Below, one piece after another: positions 17,401 through 25,254 of a stretch of 64,000 bases of DNA. Made by a program: the position numbers and the translations under genes. The DNA comes from Beroe forskalii. Its lineage: Eukaryota > Ctenophora > Nuda > Beroida > Beroidae. The DNA lies in assembly GCA_011033025.1 (NCBI GenBank), contig WFMF01000400.1, positions 62,001 to 126,000 of the forward strand, given 5' to 3'. Below the pieces are notes generated by a model. The model was not told where the DNA came from, did not search any database, and saw nothing but the letters and a program-made list of their open reading frames with translations. Numbering within the stretch: position 1 is the first letter of the stretch; every line of letters starts with the position of its first letter.

Positions 17401-20223
17401 TTATCAATGATAGACTATTGTAATTCATCCTATGCTGTAGTAACAGAAAAATACCTCCATAAACTTCAAAAGATACAGAACAATGCTGTAAGGTTCATCT
17501 TCAACCTTAGTGGTAAAAGAAAATGGACCCCAATCAGTCCTTATTTGAAGGAACTTCATTTTCTGCCAGTAGCTTATAGAGTGAACTTCAAAACTGCTCT
17601 CATAGTTTTCAAATGTATCAATAATTTAGCGCCTAAATATTTAAGTGATCTTTTATCATTAAGAAACACTAAGAGAATAAGTGTCAGGTTAGATGATGAC
17701 TTTTTCTGCTGAGAATTCCTCTAAATCTAATTTTTCAAGGACTGAAGGAGCATTTTGTTATAATGGACCAAGAATTTGGAATAGTTTGCCTTACTCCTAA
17801 GAAGTATACCTGATATTTCAGAGTTTAAAATTCGTTTGAAAACACACTATTTTGAATTGGCTTTTAATGGTGTTTCGTGATTTTGAAACTTTTTGGCTTT
17901 CTTAACACGTCAGGTATTATCCCTAGTGATTGTGACTCTATAGTAATCATAGTCTTCAGTTAAATTTAGGTCACGCTTAAATGGCTAAAATATTTCCCTC
18001 TCAGATATTTATTTGACAATGTCTAAGCGTGTAAGAAATGATTTAATTTATTTATTTATAGTTTCTGCGTTGCGCGCAAGATTAAAATGCGCACGTTTTG
18101 TTAGTTCAACAATTTTTTTTTCCCTTACGTTTACGTGAAGTGTTCTGAATCGAACTTCGTGAACTTCGTTCGACACGAATTTATTTCATCGGTTGAACTC
18201 TACTGCTCAGAGATTTCTGTAATAACTTCCTACTTTCCTAAACTTCCAATAACTGTCGTCCTAAATATTCCTACATGCCTCATGAACAACCAATTTAAAA
18301 GCATCAACATTTAAAAACAACATTTCGACAGCTTTAATCAGTAACGTAATAGTAACACTACTTTAAGAACTACTTTATGCTGCACGTGCGCAAATATCCA
18401 ATCTCCATAGCAACGGCACCTCTTTTCTCCCGTTTGCATTCATTTCTCTTGATATTTTCTTGGCAAGCTCAAATTTAATTGTGTACGGGAGCACAAACAA
18501 ACATTATTCACGTGCTCTTACGAAATTATAATTAAGATTAGGTAATAGGTACAGTAGTGGTAATGCGATTGTTATTTGGTCTGCAAATAATATATGTCGT
18601 TGGTCAAATTTTTTGTGTTTTGATATAATCTCGATAAAAGATTAAACTGTTACAATCAGAATGACGTGATGCTCTTTTTTTGAATAATATGCGAATGTCT
18701 TATAAGTTCCTCAAAATAGCTCAATACATTAATAGCAGCTATTTGTCATAAAAATAAATGATATGGGATCATGTTCCCCCCCTAAAAAATGATGTTTTGG
18801 ACATGTTAGATGTTTGTTTTTATTTTTAAAGGTCTGAAATGATCGCTTCCAGTGACGAGAGTTTTGTGGTTCTCGACTCTGCTGTGGATAAAACCAACGT
18901 TTTTGAGGAACCATCTGTGGAACACATGGAGATTGACTCCGAAATGCCAATTGACTCCTGCAGGCCTGTTGCAGAAGATTTCAATAGGAGAGACTTCAAA
19001 GATAATATCGTAATGCTGGATTCACAGAATTCTGATTATGCTCCTGCTCAAGAAGGTTGGCACAATATTCGCTTTTTAAAATTTAAAAATTTAAAGTAAA
19101 ATATAAAATTGTAACCGCAATAGGTTCTGCAATTATAAACTTATAATTAGTGTATCTCAATTGATTAGTGATCACATGGTACTTAGTAGATTAGTACTAT
19201 AGTCACACAATTCTACAAATTAATTATGTATAATCTTGAAATAACTCAAAATAAACGTATTATCATAAATTTTGAAAATCGCCTTCTTGGTTTTGCAAAT
19301 TGAAAGGATTAAATTCTTTGAATCGACAAAGTTTAAGAACTCTTTGCCATTAGCCCTTGCGCCAAGAAGAGAATTTTAAAATCATAATATGTTATACTAT
19401 TTAGTATACTATTCACTATACAGATACATGAATCATATCCAATTATTTAAAATCAGAATAACTAACAGATTTAGAGAGCAAGTTAAAACCTTAAATGATA
19501 CGATAAACTTTAAATCAGGAGCTTTCGAAAATCATGTGATTATCGTCGCAATGTGATTATTGCGGATTAAATTATAATCGTAAAAATTGTTTTAATTTTC
19601 AACATTTCAACTTCTTCTCAGAGGAGAGCACTGATGTGTCCATGAGGTTGGAACCAAAGCGAAGTAATAATAGCATTAATGAGGAAAGTAATGAATCAAA
19701 GCGACCTCGGATGGGTCATAATGTGGCTGACATTCTTTCATCGGATCAGCAGCCTGATCCTAGCACTACTTCCGGTAATGAGCCTCTAGTTGAATCCTCG
19801 CTAGAAATTCAGCATGGCCCTAGCAAAAGTTCCACTTATTTTCAAGCCGAAACCTCGTCAGAAACTCACTTTGAACCAGCAACAAGTTCTAGTAATCCAA
19901 AAGTTGAGCTTAAAGGTGATGTTAGTCAAGATGAGAACGCAGAAACAGTCATGGACATAGAGAAGAGTTCAACCGTTGACGAGATTGATGGACAGGAATG
20001 TGGTCCATTGCCACTGGCATCCGAAAAGCCTCCTGATGATGTGCCAGTGGTTTCTGAAGGTAGAAATGATGCTGAAGTGCAGCCAAAGGTGGATGATGCT
20101 GCAGCAAAGATGCCAGAGCCTACCGGTAATGACGCTATTCCTGGTAGTAGCAATAATGAAGATCACACTGAAGATGAACCTGTCTTGGAGGAGCCAACTG
20201 AAGAGGAGCGGTCATTAATGTGA
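8118..20223 (+). CDS. Plus-copy gene: PB1-like domain protein, 6 coding exons
   Basis: Model: 8118-8412, 9862-9937, 10309-10440, 11092-11220, 18832-19055, 19622-20223 (1458 nt, 485 residues). All introns are GT-AG and phases agree at every join (1, 2, 2, 2, 1). The start ATG has a good context (aaaATGg) just downstream of an acceptor at 8107, so a 5' UTR intron is likely. Residues 1-98 resemble a PB1 domain, a beta-grasp protein-interaction fold; the rest is acidic, rich in Ser, Glu and Asp, and probably disordered, with a KRPR basic patch near the start of exon 6. I do not recognise the family and propose no function beyond a PB1-type interaction. A LINE nest fills intron 4. The exon 4 to 5 join is the least secure, since exons could be missing between. 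The minus-strand copy supports exons 1-4. Confidence 0.65.
8831..9526. mobile_element. Foldback MITE with about 177-bp inverted arms, left arm only
   Basis: The arms 8831-9008 and about 9319-9496 are near-perfect reverse complements, starting ttaatcagaaatagg and ending cctatttctgattaa. A 30-nt tail (9497-9526) follows the right arm. The insertion is flanked by a 13-bp duplication atttctttgtgtt (8818-8830 and 9527-9539). The right palindrome arm has the single, uninterrupted copy at 24104-24116 (minus sense), so the whole 696 bp is a clean insertion into intron 1. The loop contains a (ga)n run near 9172. No coding frame is present. Confidence 0.88.
9862..9937 (+). CDS. Exon 2 of the plus-copy gene
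   Basis: 76 nt between acceptor ccttgcag and donor cag|gtacat. With the preceding G it reads ESADWNERFLKSLSTTDGHS then SITSS, leaving phase 2. The inverted copy at 23709-23784 differs only by TCC/TCT (both Ser). Conservation of length, frame and splice sites in both arms supports a real exon. Confidence 0.75.
10309..10440 (+). CDS. Exon 3 of the plus-copy gene
   Basis: 132 nt (44 codons, phase 2 at both ends) between acceptor atcaacag and donor ccag|gtgata. Reads RKVTDYLNRYTVASVASESD then LDLNSPLGVRRRQTSEQGG. RRRQTSE looks like a basic phosphorylation-type site, which is inference only. The copy at 23197-23328 (minus) is identical as far as I can read. Confidence 0.75.
11092..11220 (+). CDS. 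Exon 4 of the plus-copy gene
   Basis: 129 nt (43 codons, phase 2 at both ends) between acceptor ttcttctcag and donor gcag|gtaaat. Reads RPGSVTDFEGPSSLQVSDSN then VSLSDILPEPASVSLSHG. This exon occurs three times in the window: here, at 22393-22521 and at 20890-21018 (both minus strand). The 20890 copy has one synonymous change (TTG/CTG). Because the exon is phase-symmetric, a transcript could include one or two copies without losing frame. Confidence 0.75.
12212..12970 (+). pseudogene. L2-like LINE reverse transcriptase, 5' part (LINE-A)
   Basis: The frame contains the RT signatures NYRPISNLPYVSKLLEKVV, LLLLDLSAAFDTINHQILL (motif A), GVPQGSILGPLLFILY (motif B) and LYADDTQIYF (motif C, YADD), then WMAKNFLKLNDDKT. 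These are typical of L2/CR1-superfamily LINE RTs. The endonuclease region is missing, so the copy is 5' truncated at about 12212. The coding frame is interrupted near 12970 by the insertion of a second LINE and resumes near 17226. The element lies in intron 4 of the PB1-like gene in the sense direction. Confidence 0.88.
13032..14060 (+). CDS. LINE-B ORF1, coiled-coil nucleic-acid-binding protein
   Basis: 342 residues from MPDRTPRESAIHGYNSIANT. Residues about 95-125 (SHLEKENARLSIEVAELKAQ) form a leucine heptad coiled coil. The C-terminal half, from about residue 215 (KEKRIRNVVLTTVPES), resembles the RRM/C-terminal region of LINE ORF1 proteins, with PRPLIVVLTTPEMAKSKHK and a basic tail INPDLSRAERRANFEARQKK. 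ORF1 proteins bind the element RNA and assist its integration. The open frame extends 272 codons upstream into LINE-A, giving a chimeric 614-residue frame. I start at the internal ATG because upstream codons belong to the other element and its interrupted RT. Confidence 0.85.
   Translation: MPDRTPRESAIHGYNSIANTVKTIEEVIAKNPKRDELVKKLMDVKAVLNMHLPMIQNVLSESGPASYSHLEKENARLSIEVAELKAQVNVLTTQISTLEDHGNVVDKVQKVMTDWKNDFDVVEASIKREVKEVVKENLKTALVEAVDKIVNTEKMKKTFADVVSNSQGVIRTETKKCFEESLTSALKESQSEIVAQTSARQEADSADKEKRIRNVVLTTVPESSLPDVKERIAADTLFAAELLEISPDNIERCYRAGPPLGTGSNRDRTRPRPLIVVLTTPEMAKSKHKYGNGCRVSKDGEQFWINPDLSRAERRANFEARQKKRERTNRESAENYDNVATA
14108..17062 (+). CDS. LINE-B ORF2, AP-endonuclease and reverse transcriptase
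   Basis: 984 residues, no internal stop. The endonuclease domain spans residues about 1-230, with FYTNANDLRNKIGEL, GITETKF, MMGDFNLPDVSW (about residue 137) and SDHVGIISKW (about 224), which are the metal-binding and catalytic motifs of APE-type LINE endonucleases. RT domain: GPDEIHPKLLK, NYRPISLTCVLAKIFEKIV, LYLDFQKAFDSVPHKRLL (motif A, about 586), SGVPQGTVLGPLLFLIFIND (motif B) and LFADDLKLV (motif C, about 677). The C-terminal part, SLIRPHLEYAVQAWNP and ERRMRGDLIETFK, is typical of CR1-like elements. It nicks target DNA and copies the element RNA there. It appears intact and probably competent. Confidence 0.93.
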   Translation: MNVFYTNANDLRNKIGELQITAKSSGCKVLGITETKFSSDILDAEVLVPNFTLYRVDRLTGEGGGSCIYVHNSVRSHEILINVPDCACVDLTLDSINIAVFVVYRAPSLSFNKCKLMLDKLSVAINKLAPDTELIMMGDFNLPDVSWDLGVVKCPIDSKNQNFLIQQLFLDFFMKHDLRWIIRDNVKTRVRKVLTEIQSATLDNVLTSDVNIFQEYQTTPPLGKSDHVGIISKWKITNDDEYVTTVKKNWAKVDSSDLLKAAESLKWTCDQASAEELWDLIHSNARLISESVPVVKTSVNRSGVLKTSSTWDRPCLVKARKQKEKSWALFENNPTSSNLNIAMEHQRVFEKKQQRAMILFENKAAAKIKTNPKAFYSYMNSKRKIRAAISCLKNENDEVMNTAKDIANELGTFFRSTFVNEDTELPLPVLEARNGNQGSIQDIKFDPEEVKSILKNVNIWKSMGPDEIHPKLLKSLAENDEFVCSVTSLFQMSYDNGKLPELWKQANITALHKKGDKSKASNYRPISLTCVLAKIFEKIVRNHILDHVAPMIVTEQHGFLPKKSCVSNLLEGIDVISEIISKEGSADILYLDFQKAFDSVPHKRLLSKLEAYGITGKTLAIVRDFLSGRTFRVRIGSIYSDWLEVTSGVPQGTVLGPLLFLIFINDLSDGLKSFVSLFADDLKLVTSTNSHDVAQADIDLLNDWEKKWLLSFNVNDGKCKVLHIGPKNPRHSYTMNGECLPQVESEKDLGLHTDGLLNWNVHIEKSVNKAKSVTGWVRRSLICRNKFVMLNVYKSLIRPHLEYAVQAWNPPAVHGNWKQILQLEDVQRSFTRLIDGIGILPYQTRLKKLQLTTLLERRMRGDLIETFKITSGKVDYGQGLFRLSRSGMNILKDKRGDGILSNRVANYWNKVPGWVKKCETVETFKVRLERYKLETIGSGVSHHGHFWDLSEILLSKINNCNHDSYENFMSTNPNIAKYKGVNVA
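17226..17880 (+). pseudogene. L2-like LINE reverse transcriptase, 3' part (LINE-A)
   Basis: Continues the LINE-A ORF after the LINE-B insertion: VTKNLGFYFDHRLSMEDQIN, then LHKLQKIQNNAVRFIFNLSG and YLKELHFLPVAYRVNFKTAL, the usual C-terminal region of L2-like RT proteins. A stop at 17712 is followed by out-of-frame remnants (GPRIWNSLPYS, then DISEFKIRLKTHYFELAFNG) that reach a stop near 17880, so at least two frameshifts have occurred. This part is older and inactive. Confidence 0.85.
17881..18831. other. Remainder of intron 4 with a dispersed repeat
   Basis: No coding exon is seen. At 18350-18490 the minus strand resembles the dispersed repeat at 6040-6180 (shared gtgccgttgctatgg and cttgccaagaaaatatcaag versus cttgccaagagattatcaag). 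The remainder is AT-rich and ends in the pyrimidine/T-rich tract and acceptor of exon 5. Confidence 0.5.
18832..19055 (+). CDS. Exon 5 of the plus-copy gene
   Basis: 224 nt between acceptor tatttttaaag and donor gaag|gttggc, which is a weaker donor. Joined in phase 2 to exon 4 it reads SEMIASSDESFVVLDSAVDK, then EHMEIDSEMPIDSCRPVAED, and ends AQE in phase 1. It is acidic and probably disordered. This exon has no inverted counterpart in the window. An alternative start at the internal ATG (18839) is possible if the exon belongs to a separate transcript. Confidence 0.6.
19622..20223 (+). CDS. Exon 6 (terminal) of the plus-copy gene
   Basis: Acceptor cttcttctcag at 19621. The first two bases complete GAG after exon 5, giving EEESTDVSMRLEPKRSNN, and the stop TGA lies at 20221-20223 after EEPTEEERSLM. 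The exon is very rich in Ser, Glu, Asp and Pro, with KRPR near its start (possible nuclear signal) and no recognisable fold. The open frame is about 200 codons in AT-rich sequence and joins exon 5 in phase, which argues for real coding sequence. Confidence 0.65.
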
Positions 20224-20740
20224 GTTCTGATGCAGTACTGTATTATGAATTATCACATGAAAGTTTTTCTTTTGATATGATTTTTAATCGGGACTCAACT
20301 TACTCACCTAGGGGAGGTGCCGCTCCTTATAGCACTTTATTGTCCCAAGGAAAAGTGGATTCGGTCTAGGATAATGGGACAGAGAAAATGGGACAAATGC
20401 CGATCAAAATAGTGTACTGGGACAAATAGGAAGAATGAGACTAAGATGTCCCAAAAGATAGTAGCACACCCAGTAAATTTAATTAAGACAGGCGATTGGG
20501 AAGTGGAACAATGACAGCCCCCATCCCCCACCCTTTAGGCCCCATTCCCAAAATTACTGCCCCTGACTATCAGAAAAATTTGGAAATTAGCCTGGCCCTG
20601 GCCAAAAGACGTGTATTAGCTGGGAAAGTGGAGCCCAATATAGCTAAATTGATAGGTTGACAATCTCCCGGTCCCAGCCAAATTTCATTCAGTCACGGCC
20701 CGGACCTCAGATTTAAATGGGAACTTTTCAGAGTTGCAAA
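20224..20740. other. 3' flank of the plus-copy gene with gggacaaat-type repeat
   Basis: At 20335-20480 there are scattered units of gggacaaa, gggacagagaaaatggg and gtccca, related to the larger array at 63711-63960. No exon on the minus strand extends the minus-copy gene into this region. Confidence 0.55.
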
Positions 20741-20889
20741 GCACTTGGGTGAAATTAATATAATACATCATACAACAAATATACTACATCATACAACCAT
20801 CGGTAATATGATAACAATTTTATAAACCTGATCTTAAGCAACTCAATACTGGCTGAGGCCCAGATTCATTTGATAAGTTAATAATTTAC

Positions 20890-23800
20890 CTGCCGGAGGT
20901 GTTGATGCCATGGCTCAGTGACACACTAGCTGGTTCTGGTAATATGTCAGACAGAGAAACATTAGAATCAGATACTTGTAATGAACTTGGTCCTTCAAAA
21001 TCGGTGACAGACCCTGGCCTGAGAAGAATGTGATATTTCTTTCTTGAAAGCAGTCCAAATTAAGGTATAATATCCCAAAATTCAACTACAACTTGATAAA
21101 GAGAAGTAATTATGCTTCACTAAGTCACTACACCAGGGGCGGCTCGTATGGGTGTATGGGTGTTGAGATACACCCAAAGCAGATAGGAAGCAATAGGAAA
21201 AAAAGATCAAAAACAAAAATCTATTTTTTTTTCTTTCTTCCATAGTCACGTGCACGGCGCACACTTGCGGAGAATACCAAATCATTAAAAAAAAAGCCGC
21301 GCATTAAATTCGATTTATTCTTGCTCGAAAATCGAGCGCTATTTAATGGGTGTAACACGCACACCCAAAATCAGGGATTTTACGTGTAAGTTGCAATGAT
21401 CTCTTAGCGGCTCGTCAAATCTGGGTGCGTAGTGTAATTTTACAATAGATGGGCCTACACCCATGGTTTGGCGGGAAACTTTCGAGGAAAATTCTGGTAG
21501 AACTCTGCAATTAGCGCCATTTCTCTTGCGTCTGCTTGAATTACGTCACTCTTTTCTTTGTAGGCATTTAACTATTGGCATATGAACGTTATTTTCTAAA
21601 ACTTAAAGATTGAATCCACGAACTATATTTCCGTACTTACTTTATTTGAACACTAAATTGAAGTAAGTTTTCTGAGGATAAAACGATGAAACTTTCGCAA
21701 AATTAGTTGATTTGAAGGTGATCGGCATTTAAGGGGGCCGGGGGGGGGGGGGGGTCTGAGGTCGATTTTCGGTTTTTTGTTGTTCCTGATAGAGCTGAAC
21801 GCCAGCTACCAGTAGGTTTTTACCACATCAAAAAATATTGTTCCAAGCCGAAGTTATGAATTTTTCAAATCGCGATTTCGCCTGTGATTACAGTGCGTGC
21901 GCAAACTTACGACGCCATTTGCCGAAAATAAACTTTAAAATCTATCTCCTCCTACAGTTTTTGAGGAAAACCCTTGAAACTTGGTAGTTATGTTCTAGGG
22001 CATGAAAAAGCATGCGAGCACCGATTTTTGATTTAGGCCTCAGAAGTGAAAAAATGAATTTTCAAAGTTGGCTCCTGTCCCAAAAATGGTCAAAATTGAC
22101 GATTTCTAAATTTCAAAAATTCATATTTTCACTTCTGAGACCTAAATCAAAAATCGGCTCGCATGAAAGTTTTGTTTTGTGCCCTAGAACATAACTACCA
22201 AGTTTAAAGGGTTTTCCTCAAAAACTTTAAACATGATGCACAAAAAACAATTAATATAATACATCATACAACAAATATACTACATCATACGACATACAAC
22301 CATCGGTAATATGATGAAAATTTTATAAACCTGATCTTACGCAACTCAATACTGGCTGAGGCCCAGATTCATTTAATAAGTTAATAATTTACCTGCCGGA
22401 GGTGTTGATGCCATGGCTCAGTGACACACTAGCTGGTTCTGGTAATATGTCAGACAAAGAAACATTAGAATCAGATACTTGTAATGAACTTGGTCCTTCA
22501 AAATCGGTGACAGACCCTGGCCTGAGAAGAATGTGATATTTCTTTCTTGAAAACAGTCCAAATTAAGGTATAATATCCCAAAATTCAACTACAACTTGAT
22601 AAAGAGAAGTAATTATGCTTCACTAAGTCACTACACTGTGATAAATCATTATGAAGTTCGGCACTTGTGTGTATAGAATTTTATAATTCGCTCCTTCATC
22701 ATGGCGAGCAGGCACAAGATGAGGCATCATCATTGATGTGATACGATTGACATTGAGGACCTCAAGTTGTGCACAAGGCCGCCGACTCTTGAAAATTCTT
22801 TCAAGGGCAAATACCGTTGAGAGGAGGGCAAATACCGTTGAGAGGAGGGCAAATTTCTTGGGTATATTCTCGATATTTATGTGGGGACCCTTTTTGACGC
22901 CACTTGAAAAATGCTTAATAATAATAATAATAATTTGATAACAATAATAAAGCACAACCTGCTCAACCATAATTAAGAACATTGATCCTCTAGAGTCTAG
23001 CTCTCAAGGTAACTAAGCCACATGCATTTTCAGAATCCTATCACATCCTGTTTAAATCATTTCAGGAAAAATGTAATCACAAATGGACATAAAACCTTAT
23101 CAAATTTACCTTATTACTAGCCCTGCCTACTAGCCCTCTAAGTTCCTAACTTTCAAAATAAACTCCTTAACCTAAAAGTTCCTACACAAATATCACCTGG
23201 TTGCAGGTTTAGAGCCTCCCTGCTCTGATGTTTGTCTCCTCCTTACACCAAGTGGACTGTTTAAGTCAAGATCTGACTCTGATGCTACTGATGCTACTGT
23301 ATAACGATTTAAGTAGTCTGTTACTTTCCTGTTGATGAAATCAGTTCTGTTACTTTAATCTTTTTTAAAAATTTTGCTTGATTGCAAATTTCATCATCGA
23401 AGGTACTGTCAGTTTGGCAGTATCAATGAATGCAGACTGGACCAGATGACCCACTTAATGAGACTTGTAGACTTACTGGGAAAACTACTTTGAACATGAG
23501 ATCTATACTACCTTGAATTGAATACCTATAACCTAATAAGAACATAACTACATCATATTTCTACTTTATTAACATATTATTCCACAAGAAATGCAAAGAA
23601 AATCTAACATGGGATATACTAGGGTTTATTTATTTGTAGAATCATATTCATTGCTTGCTCTAAATTAGCTGAAGTTATTTTGTATAATTGGAATTAAAAA
23701 CTATGTACCTGCTAGATGTAATACTTGAGTGACCATCAGTTGTTGATAGACTTTTTAGAAACCTTTCATTCCAATCAGCAGACTCTGCAAGGACATATCA

Positions 23801-24792
23801 TCTTATTATAATTTATCAGATTTAATTCAAATCAAATTTTCATTATACGATTCTATTAACTTGAATTTCACAGGTTATGACCTATATTTATGACCTATAT
23901 TTATGACCTATATTTATGATCAGACTGTAGATCAGATTTGAGTAGTTGGGTCTATTGATGCAATTCATTGAGTTTCAATTTATAAAACAGGCATTGTGAC
24001 ATAGAGAATCATTCTAAAATTTCGAAATATCATGCACTGTATTATATTCATACAAAACCATATAATGTTAGAATTCAAATCAGTATCAAATGTATGCGGA
24101 AAGAACACAAAGAAATTTTACAATCTTTTTCAGATGTTTCACAATGGTATCTTGACCTATCTATGCCACAAAATACCCATGATTTAACCAGCAGGTATAA
24201 CATACTCTTCGATGTTGAAGGCAATTGCATGAAATATTGAATTTGAATTTGAATGTTGCTTTCTAAATTGATCAATTGATCAATCAATTAATCCACCTAC
24301 AACACACCTACTTGTGAGCCCAAAGAACAATATACATTACCAAGTTATCAAGTCAGTTACTACATTAGTCTTCAAACTCTTGCAGGATTTGCATTAAAAT
24401 GTTATTAAAGCCTAAACCACTTATCTCTAAATCAGTAGGCAAGTGCCTATGGCATTTCTGCCTAATAATATATCAGATAATATGTTTTCAGTCTCACCAT
24501 CAGCATCCACTAAGATCCTAACACCCCTTCCTTCTGGAAAAAGGTCAAACAATCTCTCTAGGTCATCTGAGTCACTTAGTTCAGTTCCAGTAGATAATAG
24601 ATCTTCTTCATTTTTATAAATCAACTCAAAGTCCGGTACATTGCCATCATTACAATTAGGCCTAAGAATCTTTAGCCTGATGGCTTCAACCAAGGAATTA
24701 TAAAGTTTTTCAAAGTCATCTCCTTGGATTTTCAAACTTTTTTTCTTTAAAACATTGAATGAAATACTGACATCAAGCCAATATTGAACCAT
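20890..24792 (-). pseudogene. Minus-copy gene, PB1-like, exons 1-4 only, exon 4 duplicated
   Basis: In transcript order: 24498-24792 (PB1-like, start ATG at 24792), 23709-23784, 23197-23328, 22393-22521, and a second copy of exon 4 at 20890-21018. Splice acceptors and donors match the plus copy. Compared with the plus copy I find three changes, all synonymous: GAC/GAT in exon 1, TCC/TCT in exon 2 and TTG/CTG in the second exon 4. No minus-strand counterpart of exons 5 and 6 is seen downstream, so a transcript would lack its normal 3' end. It may be a truncated duplicate, a regulated partial copy or an assembly product. I call it a pseudogene because of the missing exons, not because of any lesion. 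Confidence 0.65.
21136..22225. mobile_element. Insert between duplicated exon-4 blocks, with a foldback
   Basis: Begins caggggcggctcg, resembling a hAT-type end. It contains a poly-G run near 21741. Its last 270 bp (21956-22225) are a foldback: arms about 105 bp starting tttttgaggaaaaccc and ending gggttttcctcaaaaa, with gatttttgatttaggcctca and its complement inside. No coding frame is present. The flanking 390-bp blocks are direct repeats, so the insert and the duplication may have arisen together. Confidence 0.65.
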
Positions 24793-25254
24793 TTTAACAT
24801 GACTAGATGGAAATGATATAAAATAAATAATAAAACAATAGAATGTTATATTTTACACCATTTCAACCAAACATCATCAATGAAAATTAGGTACGTAACA
24901 TATGAATGTGATGAATGTGATGAATTATAAATAGGTTAGTACCTAACTAGGTATAAAAATAAGAACCATATATACTCTTTAATGTGATCCTTCATGATAT
25001 CAAGTGAATGAGATACGAGTGAAACTCAATGTTGATAATGAATGGAATGAATCTAACAATTTCACACAACCACGCAAATCTACTGACAGTTTCAGAATTT
25101 AATAATATTCCATCTTCAGGATCTCCGTGTGAATGTTAATCATCCTCAGTTAGTTAATTTAATATGTGTTGTGTTGTAAGTTTAAAACCATATATACAAC
25201 ATGAAAGCTAATATCCATATATCATTATAATATAGGATAATCAAACACCCTTAG

